Source of the DNA: Rhynchonema sp. JSB1_4
Lineage: Eukaryota; Nematoda; Chromadorea; Monhysterida; Xyalidae
Assembly (NCBI GenBank): GCA_030248065.1
Contig: JASAMV010001159.1
Coordinates: forward strand, 62,001 to 126,000
Reading direction: 5' to 3'
Length of the DNA: 64,000 nucleotides
Notes under the pieces: generated by a model
The model's database searches: none
What the model was told of the DNA's origin: nothing
Seen by the model: only the letters and a program-made list of their open reading frames with translations
Made by a program: the position numbers and the translations under genes
In this document: positions 24,701 to 34,900 of the stretch, piece by piece
Numbering within the stretch: the stretch's first letter is position 1
How the letters are laid out: every line of letters starts with the position of its first letter

Positions 24701-27700
24701 TATGTTTCACTTTATTGCAAAGCCTTGAGCAAATATGCTGTTCACACATAAATCTCTTTGTCCGATGTTCAGAACTGAGAGCGAAATTCTCCTGTGGTGA
24801 GGAGTTCGGTCAAATTGCGGCGATGACGAAGAAACAACAGCAAGCTCTTCTTAGCGGCAATAAATTCACAATTCCAACGCTTGAAACGGATGGTATTATT
24901 CTGTTTTCGATGCCAGATGGTACCACGCGAAAGGTCGATCTTAAAAAGGACACAGTGGCTATGAAGGTTCGTTGTCAATGACAAGTGTTCTCAACTCAGT
25001 TTGTTTATAATCTTGTTTCAATATTCAGGCCATCAAAATGGAGGACAAGACGATTGACTCTGGCGGGTACGTCCCCGTTCAGGTGTCTTCCACTGGAGTG
25101 ACAAGCGTAGAACCGAAGCATCTGTATGACCGTTCAGTACGTTTCCGAAGGCAGTAGTTTGTCTTCGCTTCTAAAAGCACTGATCAAATCGCTCAGGGCC
25201 GTTCAATCCACGCTGGCATTCCCGGGGCACCGGCTTACGTCAGTTCACCTCGAGTTCAAAAAGCTCTTGACAAGCTGGATGTGATCATCATCCCCATGTC
25301 TGTGCAGGGTTGCGATAGCCTTAAGGTAGGCCATGTTTTATTGACGCGTCTAGTTTCATCAAGAGCCAAAGCTTGATATTTGCGCAGGTTGAATGCGATG
25401 ATCAACCGAAACACAGTCAAGCTCGCGAAGCCTGCTTGGATCTGGTACAGAAGCAACTGGATGCAATGAACGATGCGTATTCAACTGTGAGCACGTCGAT
25501 GGTCAATGCATTAGGTTCCGTTCAGATCAAACCTAACAATGTGCTGTCGTTAGCTAGTGCTTTGGAAACTGTCGCTACCAATGGTAGGTCACAGAACTTA
25601 CTTTTGTATTTTGTGTGAGCAAATCACATGTCTTGCTATTTCAGCTATGATAACAACTGTTGATCCTGCTAGTGGCACTGTGAAACCGCAAACGCTGCTG
25701 ACGGCTGATTCGGCCGCCAAGACCGGAGATCTTCTAGCAGATGCTGCAGAAATGTTGATTAGACCTGACGTTTTGGCAACCGTTTCGCCCGCCGCAGCTG
25801 GCGAGCTGTCGAGGAGCTTGATGAAATCCATGACGGCAATTACCAATGCTCAAATTTTGTCCCGTTCATCTCCACTTGCAGCCGATAAAAAGAGCGCCCT
25901 GGAGTCAGAAATTTGGATGTACGAAACTGTGCTCCATAAAAACTACGGTGTGTGAATTAATATTCGCAAGCATTTTTTCTAGCTTCCTTTTTTTCAATCT
26001 ATTCTGTTAACCCCACAGAAATTTCCCGGCGTGTCGATGAGTTAACGGAAAATGAGTGGTCTCAGAGAGCAGCCGTGGATAAAGCCGATCGCCTGGCAAA
26101 GGCTACATCGGAGCGATTCAAAAAAGTGACGCGCGCAATTGAGAAGCTGGCTTTCCGTGACATTGCTCTGTTGGAGCGCGGGGAAGTGGCAACCAAGGAT
26201 TTCAACGTACGACCATTCTAACGATGTTAATTCTCGACCGTATACAATATTCAGTTGTTCCAGGCTGGTGGTTCGTGCTACACACTGAAAGTGGGGCGCT
26301 TGAAGGATGTAATTTCCGACCCGGCCGGAAATCTTTTTTCCTGTGGCTACACTGTCCGATTTCCCGACGATCCGTGCGACCTAGTAACGGCGTCGTCGTG
26401 TGACGGAAAAAGAATAGTTATCCTAAAGGTTATTCTTTGCAAGTCCTCTACTCAGTCCAGCCAGATAAAATACATCATTCCGTTAATTCACATTTGTAGG
26501 CTATGTATTTCGGTAATAACTATCGGCAAATGGAAACATCAGAGACTGCGTCCACAAGCACTGGTCTGCTCGAATTATCGTTGAACGACGTGCACAACGA
26601 TCCAATTGCCGTTACAAATACAAAGAAGCCTATCACCGTTGTGTTTCGCTCATCTAACAGAAAACTACCAAAAGTTCACGATGTGCGGCCGTCGCTTAAA
26701 CATTTGATTGGTTCAAAGGAATACTTTAGGTTTGTAATTAACTCTATTTTATTGAAACTACCGACATTCATAAAAACGTAATTATATTCAACCTGACTGT
26801 TCTAGCATTCACCGAGTAACCATCGACCGACGAAATGCTTCTGTTCTCGTTCAAATCCGGCCACATAACCCGAGCATGGACTTGATGCTGTTTTTCGCCA
26901 AGAAGTATCCTGGACCACTATCGGAACAAAATTCCGATCTAGTGGAAGTTGGACGGATGTCGAACACGCCTGGAAAACGTTAGTTTGAAGTTTGTGTTCA
27001 TGTCATGGTCTCCATGGCCCTGTACCTTGGTCTCTGAAAATTTCTCTAAACCTAGAAAAGACACAGTGAGCAAACCAAATAGGGATTCCCATGACTCTTG
27101 TTGGATTATGTTTGTGTGTTGTGTCATAATAGTCGGTTTGCACTTTAGGATATTTTATCTTGTGTTTAGGGCGGTTTACTTGGATGATCAGGCCTGAAGT
27201 TATCGGAGGTCACATTGGTGATGCCTACGTCGCTATTGCTAATCGAATGCTCAACGGCTCGGCTCCCGACGACAACGTCACTGTACAGTGGGGACCGTAT
27301 GCGTTTAGCCGAGATTTTGGCGAGGGTTATCGCTTTCGAACCATCACGAAAGGGTGCTACTACTTGGATGAATTTCGCGAAGAGTGGATCACTGATGGAC
27401 TGACGGTATATGCAATACGGTGTATTAATTCTCGATAGTTCTACAGTTCTAAAATATTTGCAGCCACTCACTGAGGCGTCACCTCGCTACGTTCGTTGCT
27501 CCACCACCCACTTGACATCGTTCTCAGGCGGACTATTTGTGGCTCCCAATTCCATCAACTTTGATTACGTATTGAGCAATGCGCATTTCGAAAATAATCT
27601 CAGTATCTACATTGCCCTTCTCGTCTGCTATTCTTGTTTCATACTGCTGTTCATTTGGTCGAAGTGGAAGGACAAGATAGATGCCCAAAAAATCAGAAGC

Positions 27701-30700
27701 CTGCCGTTGGCCGATAATGATCCATCCGATCATTTGGTTTATGAAATTATTGTTCGAACTGGTTACGGTAAGTATCATAATTATTATGCCAGTTCCCTCA
27801 CATCAACACAATGAACTACGCAACAATATCAGGAAACAACGCCGCGACTGACTCCAAAGTGAGCATAGTTCTTACTGGTGAACATGGAGAGACACAAATT
27901 CGTGACCTGACGTGCGATCTCAATAAACGGAAAACATTCAGAAATGGTGGCATTGACTCGTTTATTCTCACAACAAGGCACATGCTAGGACATCTCAGTT
28001 AGTTTGTTATTATTGTCGTCTTCCTATTCGACTTAGATTGAACTAATTGTTTACGCAAATGAGATATCTGCCTAAAGAGCACGGGCAAAGCCAGTGTAAG
28101 CAACAAAAAATAGCACGGTCTAGATGAGCAGAAACTAAAAGATGAGTAGGCCTGAGCCTAAGCCTAAACCCAAACACAAAACTACGCAGTGTGGACCTGA
28201 GCCTAAGCCAAGGCCTGATAACTGATAACAAAACAAGCCCATGCATAAGATGTTGGAACAAGAAAGAACTTTGCTCTTTTGGCTCTGCTCTTTTTCCTGC
28301 TCAAAATTGTCTTGCTCAAGCTGGCTTCGCTCAACTGCCCGGCCACCAAAAGTTTTTCCTAATTTGTCCCTAAGTTTTTCCTTCATCTGCAGGATATGTT
28401 CGCATCTGGCATGATAACAGCGGCAAAAGCGATTTTCGCGGCTGGTACTGCTCGTATGTGACGGTCATTGACTGTCAGACCGGAATTAGTTACCCGTTTT
28501 TGATAGAGCGCTGGCTTGCAGTCGACGAAGAGGACGGAATGATAGAACGATTTGTACCCATGGCTACCAAGCTTGAGTTGACCCAATTCAAGACTTTGGC
28601 ATCGCGAGACTCGCGGAAGAACCTGACCGACAGACATATATGGTAAAATACGGATGCAATAAAAAGCATTCGCACATCACACAGTACACAAAATCGGCCT
28701 GGCGTATAGTTACACTATACCGCCCATTCTTCAGGTTCTCAATGTTTGCTCGCCCACCGCAATCGAGATTCTTGCGGGTCCAACGCCTGACGTGCATTTT
28801 CTCACTCGTTCTCATGTCATTGTTGTTTTCGGCGATGTGGTATGTATCCCCAGCTGTTAGGGTCTTTGTGTGTGTGCATAGCAGTAGTTGTGACTTTCCA
28901 GGTATGGCACTATTCCCGAGAACCCCGCTGCAAATCTAAAGATGGGCCCATTCATTGTCGGAATGGAGCAGATTGCTGTCGGATTGATTTCGAACCTTTT
29001 GACTCTGCCACTGCATTTGCTGGTCGTACATTTTTTCCGTAAGGCGCGTTTACGTCGCAAGCGTGCAAACCATGTCAATGAAGCACTCAAACAAGCTGAC
29101 CTGCCGTTGTTGCCTGTGAGAACGGTACGTAATGTGTATCAACGACAAAAGCTGGAGTTTTGTCCCGCTTGGGCTTGTAGACAATGTAGACAAATTTTTG
29201 ATCTTCTGATATTTGTGATAGCGTTAGAGCACTAATTTTGACCAGCGTAAAAGCTGTTCCCGTGCACTAAACGAACAACATTCACACTGGTCGAAATTTG
29301 TGCTCCAACGCTATCGCAAGTTGTCATTCAATGTAAACTTTGTCCACAAGCCCAAAATGGACAAGTAACGCTTGCCTTATTAGTTCCGCAATGTCTAATG
29401 ATAAACATTGCAAACTTGAAGTCTGACGATCCTAAGAGGCCACTGACTGAAGAAGAAGAACGAAAGCGCAGGTCACAGGGATGTCTTCTTCGAGCGATAC
29501 GAACGGAACTACCATGGTTTTTGCGACAGGTGGGTAATTCCGATCGCTTGACCGTTGTGCATTGAACGTTAGCGGTGTCACAACGTGTGCATATTCAGAT
29601 AGCGTGGCTGCTTTGTCTCGTGTCGATCGTTGTCTCCACTGTATTCATCATATTCTACGGAATCGAATTCGGAGACGCTAAAGCTCGCAAATGGCTGGCC
29701 AGCGTCGTGACGGCGATTGTAACTTCGATATTCTTGACACATCCGATCAAGTTATTGTTCATTTCGGTAAGAAACAGAATGAGCGAAACGTGCCAAAAAC
29801 AACGGCGAATACATTGGTAACCTATATTCAGGTGATCTGTATTTGTGTGTATTCACGTCGCGGTGCTTTGGCTGATGACGAGAACTTGGAGGAAAATGAG
29901 GAGCAGTTGCTGTACAAAGAGCCGGATTTCGAAGATCTGCCTGATGATGATGAACTGGCTCACGTGTCGCACAATCCCATGGTAGGTGTTTGTTTCTTAA
30001 ACTCACTTTGTCAAGTTGGTAGGTATGTATATTTACTTGCTTTATTTAGATGGACGACAAGCTTGATGAAGATCGAGAGCAACGCCTTCAAGAGCGTCGC
30101 ATGTGGGATCTGATATACCAAATTGTCATAACTTTATCGTTCGCACTAGTTGTGTTCACCATCGCATACGGAAGCCGTGACGTCATGTCGTTCCACGTGA
30201 GCTGCAACTATTGCCCGACGACCCACTCTCTAGTTCATATGTATTTTCAAAAAAAATGTTTCACTTCAGTATGCTGATCTGACTAAGAAGTTCTATCTGG
30301 GCAAATGGAACCGACCCGAGCATCAGTTTCAAAACATTCGAACCTCTGATGACTTCTATAACTACGCGAGGGAGACCTTGGTCAATTCAACACGAGCATT
30401 CTGGTATGAGGGGTCTTCGCCGATCGATATGCGAGGCATGGTCATGGACAAATATAGTCGAATGTTGGGCTATGCCGTCATAAGACAGATACGACAGAGA
30501 GGTACCAAGCAACAATTTGATTCTTGTTGCAGCAAAAAATTCAGTTTTATCCTCTTTAGGGGACGCCGAATGCGTTGTGCAAGATAAGCTGAAACATTTG
30601 ATTGCGCGGTGTACAGGCGAAAGTTCGGTGGACAACGAAGACACAAAGTCATACAGTGCTGCATGGGAACCGCTGGGTGTTGACATCAATCACAACATCG

Positions 30701-32849
30701 AGTATCAGTATTCCACCGCTGAGTCCATGAAAAGTTTCTCGATTGTTGGTCGACTGCACACATACGGAGGTGGAGGATACATCCTGCCCATGTTCAACCT
30801 CAGTTTCGATGTAATACCAAGGTCAGTTTTGAAAGTTATCACTGACTGAATACATGAATTTTTCTACCTGTGTTTCAGAATCAACCAGTTGCAAGCTGAA
30901 GGATGGATCGACAATAACACGAAAGGAATTATAATCGAATTTGCAAACTACAACGCTCAAATTAATATGTTCATGTCGGCTCACATGCTTCTGGAATCGA
31001 CTCGTGCGGGCGCTTTCGAACCCCGCCACAATTTCCACCCCATCCGTCTTTATCGCTACGAATCAAGCTTTGGACCGCTGCTCATGCTGTTTGAAGGATT
31101 GTTTTTTGGCTACGTCATATTCTTCTTCATAATGGAAATGAGGCAGCTGAGACGAGATGTTCGTTTGATGGTCGTTCGGCTTTTGTTCAGTACATTGTTA
31201 CTTCACTATGTTTACTGCTTGTAATGGCTCTTGCCCTCGTTATTCACTGATATTACGAAAACTCTGTTTATGAGTTTGCACGCAGTGATGTTACAGCCCA
31301 GCAATAAGATCTGCTGGTGGGGCTTTTTGGAGGCAAATTTGCCAGAGGCGTTCGCACTGACGAGCTCTGGCGCCTCGGTCTGTCTACGAAAGCAGGGCGA
31401 AACAGACCAACATTAATGCACTCAGTACATTGCTTCCGTAATTTTCTAAAACAATTCTGTTTATCGTTTCCAGGGATGCGTCTCTTACTTCACTGAAGTG
31501 TGGACTATTATTGACCTGGGGATTGTGTTCTGCGCAATTGGAGAGACAGTGTTCTATCTGTTGCGACTCTGGGCCACCAATGAAGTCAGCAGTGATATTA
31601 TCGAAACAGCTGGCAACGTCTATGTGAAACTGCAGGTATACACGTGTTGCTTTATGAACTGTTCGTTTCACCATTTCATTGCGTGCGCATAAACTCATAA
31701 TATTTTTAAGATTGCCGAAATCTACGACCAATACTTCAACTACTTTCAAGCAATGTGTTTGTTCTTTGCCAACGTTAAAGTGTTGCAACTACTCAAATTC
31801 AATCCGTCAATGTCGCGCGTGATGGACACTATTCATGAATCGATGCGCGAGGTTGGTTTGGCTGGCAATCAAGCGTTTGTGACTCCTCACCTCTGTTACT
31901 GTCATCACTACATTGCATCCGCGCATTTCAGGTCGTTGCTTTCTTCGTTGTATTCGTCGTGGTGTACTCCGCATTCTGCTCCGCCTTCTACGTGATGCTG
32001 TCTGCGAAGCTGTACGAGTTTTCAACGTACTTGCTTGTCAACGAAGAGGCGTTCGCGTCGATGCTCGGCAAATTCTCGTTCCGCACCATCATCAATGCCA
32101 GCGATCTCGGTTCGTTCACAACTAACAGGTGTTTGATTTTAACTACTTGTCTGTGCATGTCTGACTCGTATTATTCCAGCCCCGTGGTTTGTGTTCATCT
32201 TCATGGTGATGCAAGCGATGATCCTGCTGAACATGTTGATCGCCATCATCACCAATGTCTTCACCGACATCAAGACCGACGCCGACAGACAAACGCTCAA
32301 ATACGAAATCGTGGAAATGTTGAGTAACAAGGTGCTGTGTACTTTTACGTCCGTTTTTAGTCAGCATTTGCGGCTTGCATCAAATGTGTCGCGTCAGTCT
32401 GCTGGGTTTTGCCCGTTATGTATGGTAGAATCTCCAAGCTTCTTCCCCGTTCACTCGACTTTTGTGTTCAGATGCGCGCGCTGTTCGGCATGCCGGAGAC
32501 GGAGGGTCGTTTCCGCACGTTCGAGGACGTCAGACGCACTAACATCTACGTGCCCGTTTTCTCACATCAGTTCGATCTGTTCCTACGAAAGCTAAACAAA
32601 TCGCTCGACGGTACTCTGGATCTGGTCGGCTTGCATCAGAAGGCCACCAAAATATCGCAGATGGAGAAGCAGTTGCATCACGAGCAACTGCAAGAGGCCA
32701 GGCAAAAGTACGAAGCGAAGCGAGCGGCAAAAGGCAAACCCGTTCAGCCGAATGAGCCTCCGCCGAAGCCATCGGCGGAAATTGTTGGCCGGCTCGTTGA
32801 GACTGTTAGGAAAAAGGAGAAACGAAGAGTGACCAGAAGACGTCGTTAG
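3758..32849 (+). CDS. PKD1-like: Giant polycystin-1-like protein (PKD/REJ/GPS/PLAT/11-TM)
   Basis: A polycystin-1-family receptor/channel, expected on cilia or sensory membranes with a PKD2-type partner (the C. elegans relative is LOV-1). My hand splice gives about 76 exons, 19.48 kb of CDS and about 6,490 residues, longer than human polycystin-1 (about 4,300) or LOV-1 (about 3,180). Exon 1 (3758-3793) plus exon 2 (3855-4211) make a clean signal peptide, MTRTRSQIFYLALFASVW then LPRAQA, with likely cleavage after AQA. The order is: Asn-glycosylation-rich PKD/Ig-like modules (4661-14462), giant exon (14523-20598), a PKD with VDWGDG, REJ (20830-24700), GAIN-like region and GPS (to 27510), TM1, PLAT, then the channel. 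The C-terminus (32472-32849) is charged and basic. Phases agree at every junction except exon 46/47 (23971/24030). There are no N-terminal LRR, WSC or C-lectin domains. The family call is firm; some splice sites are tentative. Confidence 0.92.
4357..4484 (+). repeat. 64-bp tandem duplication in polycystin intron 2
   Basis: Two adjacent copies (4357-4420 and 4421-4484) of a 64-bp unit beginning TTGTTTGGCACTTTGTGCC differ at only a few positions. The duplication lies wholly inside the intron between exons 2 and 3. Confidence 0.85.
5864..6269. repeat. Possible foldback repeat in polycystin intron 7
   Basis: GGTTAGAG(ATC) followed by GGGGTACCCGG at 5867-5890 is matched inverted by GGTACCCGACACCCGACATCGCTCTAACC at 6236-6265, and CCCGACACTTG/CCGACATCTG phrases recur inside. 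The arms are diverged, so element boundaries are approximate. It accounts for most of the 475-nt intron between 5834 and 6310. Confidence 0.45.
12155..12217 (+). other. Duplicated 3' splice site and exon start (polycystin exon 25)
   Basis: A 33-nt segment covering ATGTTTCAG and the first coding bases (ACTGTCxTTGATCCACTGG) is present twice in tandem, giving acceptors before 12155 and before 12188. The two starts are 33 nt apart and in the same frame, so using the upstream acceptor adds 11 residues without disturbing the rest of exon 25 (to 12362). Other modules match the downstream site. Confidence 0.75.
14523..20598 (+). other. 6,076-nt giant exon of the polycystin gene
   Basis: A single open exon of 2,025 codons, entered in phase 2 nt and left in phase 1. 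Its first third repeats the upstream module type without introns: module starts of the ITVVDSL/VTVVDWL type recur at about 14910, 15550, 16190 and 16830. The next part holds three copies of a different ~330-residue repeat, starting near 17126, 18170 and 19117; each opens with a Cys-containing strand and carries a C-x-(G/S)-T-(W/F) motif (CNGTF, CSSTW, CSGTW). The end (20400-20598) is the first half of a PKD domain with VDWGDG, completed in the next exon (THTYLTPGTKEIKVEMNN). All of it is extracellular and rich in N-glycosylation sequons. Confidence 0.85.
20830..24699 (+). other. REJ (receptor for egg jelly) region
   Basis: Exons 36-49 encode a region with REJ hallmarks: VECGSAKTFTIQVTLNCTY followed by a conserved Trp (RQWKIEKID), GEISTE before a hydrophobic strand (21190-21213), and CSGWSDPDDGDSSLQYTY (near 22765-22823), the C.GW.D.D..L.Y.Y signature. 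In polycystins this region joins the PKD repeats to the GAIN/GPS module. Junctions 36-46 keep phase; exon 47 (frame from 24030) does not join exon 46 (to 23971) in phase. Confidence 0.8.
27170..27660 (+). other. GPS autoproteolysis motif and first transmembrane helix
   Basis: Exons 59-60 encode GCYYLDEFREEW, then RYVRCSTTHLTSFSGG, fitting the GPS pattern of Cys/Trp followed by Cys-x-x-HLTxF. Family knowledge places self-cleavage between Leu and Thr of HLT. A helix (IYIALLVCYSCFILLFIW) follows about 30 residues later, then a basic stop-transfer (SKWKDK). The receptor is therefore probably cut into a very large extracellular chain and a membrane chain. GAIN-like sequence extends upstream to about 25000. 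Confidence 0.85.
27690..28642 (+). other. PLAT/LH2 domain after TM1
   Basis: Exons 60-62 give LVYEIIVRTGYG, NNAATDSKVSIVLTGEHGET, GGIDSFILTTRHMLGHL, VRIWHDNSG and WYCSYVTVID, the standard PLAT beta-sandwich order, followed by the linker to TM2. It is cytoplasmic in polycystin-1 proteins and binds lipid or partners. The 395-nt intron 27998-28392 contains CCTAAGCCTAAAC stretches (28150-28165 and near 28200) similar to the right-end palindrome. Confidence 0.9.
28735..32849 (+). other. Polycystin channel region (TM2-TM11) and C-terminal tail
   Basis: Exons 63-76. Helices visible in order: FSLVLMSLLFSAMWYG (TM2), LISNLLTLPLHLLVVHFF, LLCLVSIVVSTVFIIFYG, VVTAIVTSIFLTHPIKLL, IVITLSFALVVFTIAYG (TM6), LMLFEGLFFGYVIFFF, IIDLGIVFCAIGETVFYL, FQAMCLFFANVKVLQLL, VVAFFVVFVVVYSAFC and FIFMVMQAMILLNMLIAI (TM11). 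Between TM6 and TM7 lies a TOP/polycystin domain (30270-31050) with GGGGYILP, GWIDNNTKG and VEF-like EFANYN phrases. The segment between the last two helices (FSFRTIINASDLAPWF) is where a pore loop would sit. The final exon ends with a charged, probably helical tail and RRVTRRRR. Confidence 0.9.
29168..29365. repeat. Foldback element in polycystin intron 64
   Basis: CTTGGGCTTGTAGAC (29168) and GATAGCGTTAGAGCAC...GACCAG (29217-29247) recur inverted at 29289-29365 (CTGGTCGAAATTTGTGCTCC and GTCCACAAGCCCAAAATGG). Arms are about 85 bp and imperfect. It is inserted in an intron and has no coding content. Confidence 0.7.
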
Positions 32850-33597
32850 AAGGGACTCTTATTTCTGCGGGTATGTGATATGATACAGTAGACAGGTTGT
32901 TCTAGCGCTTGACACGGGCAAGTGTATCGGCACTGCTCGAAGTTTTCTCCAATTTTTCGCTCCATCGTTCATGCTTATACAGTTTACCAATCCCACATCA
33001 TTTAATCTATCCTTAATATTGGTTTATAAATTGTTGATTTCATATTTGTTTGCATATGTTGTTATTGGTCGCACAATGACTATAAATTACAAAAAACACC
33101 AACTATGGAGAATTGTACCCAAAAAAAATACCCTTTGAACTCCACCTCAGCCACTTTAACCACTCGTTTCTTTTATTTCTATTTCTCACCTGAAAATAAC
33201 CAGTAAAACAACCACGTTGCTGTCAGCTGGTAGTTGTTCCACTGGTTTATATTTTCAGATGAAAATGTTTTGTCGGACATACAAGTAGCTTCGTGGTTAA
33301 ACAGTAGTTGAGCGTGGCTGAGCCTGAATCAGGGTCCATCCTTTGAATTTTGGATAAATTCTCCATTAGTCATTGTGCGACCAATACCAATATGCGTTAT
33401 ATATGGGTTTTTGTTTGACGCCAGCTGCAAATGCAGCAATGTGAGCATAAATTTGTTTGGCATATTCTGTCAATTATCATGTTTCGCACGTAGCCAAGAC
33501 ATAAGTAATAGTCCCAGCATTACAGGCCAGTTCAGGATCAATAAAAACTGCAACTCGTCAAAAGATCACGTCTGTCAAAATCACATGCAATTGACCG
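32850..33597. other. Convergent 3' intergenic region
   Basis: Lies between the polycystin stop and the stop of the minus-strand small membrane protein gene. It must hold both 3' UTRs. Almost half of it is the foldback element at 33051-33396. No gene seen. Confidence 0.6.
33051..33396. repeat. Imperfect ~346-bp foldback element
   Basis: The ends TTATTGGTCGCACAATGACT (about 33061) and AGTCATTGTGCGACCAATA (about 33368-33387) are inverted copies. Matching continues inward through CTCAGCCAC, TTTAACCAC and CTGAAAATA to a centre near 33222 (CAGCTGGTAGTTG). It is MITE-like, with no coding capacity. Confidence 0.8.
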
Positions 33598-34257
33598 CTA
33601 TTGTTCGTGCATGCTAATGGCTGCGTCTGACGACTGGGTCCTAGAGTCGGGTATGCCAGTGTTCAACGTGTCTGGTGTTGTATCCATTTGAAGTGCGGGA
33701 ACGGGACCGAACGAGCCGCTGAAAATCAGCTGTAGGGACTTTACTTTGCTTCTCTTTGCAACAATGAAGTGATAATTTGCCACACCTTTCTTTCAAATTG
33801 GCAGCGTCATCGATGGCCACGGGTTCCGACAAATCGCGTGGCGCTCTACGTAATCTTTCTTCATTTCTAAGAAAAAAAAACAATGTGAAAGAATTGACGA
33901 GAATACAAACAAACAAAAAACAACGCACTTGTGTTCATAATTGCGTTTGCGTCGCAGCGTTAAGAGATAGAGCACGAGCACAATGATGCCAATAACGATC
34001 AGGCCGATAAGCAAGCACGCGAGAATGGCCCAAACAACGAACGGGTGGTTGGCTGCACTGTTCGTCGTTTGTTCAGTACCACCCTCGGCACTGTGTGGTG
34101 ATTCCGTGAAAGCTGCGATTGGGGCCCCAAGCGAACTTTCACATCTAGAAGATTACACAATGCAAAACACCCCATAATATGCATTCGTACCTGGTTTCGA
34201 CAACGTTCGAGCACCAAATAGTAGCACCAACAGCGTGGAACCGAAGATATGGATCAT
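33598..34257 (-). CDS. Small type I membrane protein (signal peptide, one TM)
   Basis: Four exons on the minus strand: 34257-34191, 34112-33929, 33866-33786 and 33718-33598, with phases consistent and giving 150 residues. The N-terminus MIHIFGSTLLVLLFGARTLS is a signal peptide. A short Ser/Thr/Asn-rich ectodomain follows (about 25 residues), then one TM helix (FVVWAILACLLIGLIVIGII through VLVLYLL), a basic stop-transfer (TLRRKRNYEH) and a cytoplasmic tail of about 70 residues rich in acidic and Thr/Pro residues. I do not recognise the family. The acceptor of exon 2 was chosen at CGCAG (34113) because only that keeps the TM frame. It is head-to-head with the plus-strand gene at 34406. Confidence 0.72.
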
Positions 34258-34405
34258 GATGGGGACTTAAGAAAAACTTTTTAGGATTAGCAACCGGAAA
34301 CCTGAGAAGAATAACCAGATTTTACATTGAATCGTTTTCATTTTGTTCTTTACAGAAAACACTGATTTCCAAATTGGCACTACTGATTTGCACGCTCAGC
34401 ACATC
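34258..34405. promoter_or_regulatory. Probable shared divergent promoter/5' UTR region
   Basis: Only 148 bp separate the start codons of the two divergent small membrane-protein genes, so both 5' UTRs and any core promoter must lie here or inside the first exons. I see no classical TATA box. The inference rests on spacing and orientation alone; trans-splicing or distant upstream exons would change it. Confidence 0.45.
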
Positions 34406-34900
34406 ATGCCCCACACAAATCTCCTATCCCTTTTGACCATTTGCATCGCAGCTGCTGTTGTGCTGCCTTTGCAATCAGAATCCAACCGAACAGAATCCAA
34501 TAAAAATGAGAGCACTGGTCGGATTATTAATTGAAATTTTGTCACATGTACTTACTCTTCGGCTTTTGGTCACTGATGAAATATATTCGGCTGGTTTACG
34601 TTTGCAGGCCCACAAGTGAAACATGTGATGCCAATTCCCGACAAATACCAATTCCACTACAAGCCCAACCGACTCAGCCAAGATGACCCAAACAGCACAA
34701 TGGCAACAGGACCGCCTAAAATTCCCAACAAAAAGATCGAAAACGAAAAAGATGTGCCCCACTTTGTGGTGAACCCGCGCTCGTCAGTCAAGACGATGCA
34801 GTTGTGCATGACGGGAGTGTTGCTGGTGGCCCTGTTCAGTGCACTCACCGTCTGGGCGTACGCCGGATCCAGATGGGAGAAATGGACTAAAGACGAGTGA
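34406..34900 (+). CDS. Small type I membrane protein (signal peptide, one TM)
   Basis: Two exons, 34406-34517 and 34608-34900, joined in phase 1 (ESTG|PQVKH), giving 134 residues. The N-terminus MPHTNLLSLLTICIAAAVVL is a signal peptide. The ectodomain is about 75 residues with several N-x-S/T sites and many Pro/Lys. One TM helix near the C-terminus (LCMTGVLLVALFSALTVWAY) is followed by a very short tail ending KWTKDE. No family recognised. The same overall plan as its divergent neighbour (signal peptide, short ectodomain, one helix) suggests related or co-expressed products, but I see no sequence similarity between them. Confidence 0.72.

Noticed and set aside
31159..31473. Possible extra exon in the intron between polycystin exons 71 and 72 (31231-31416 is open)
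   Set aside because: Direct joining (LRRD|GCVSYFTEVWTIID) already matches the spacing between the TOP domain helix and the next helix in polycystins, and no good acceptor/donor pair frames the open stretch.
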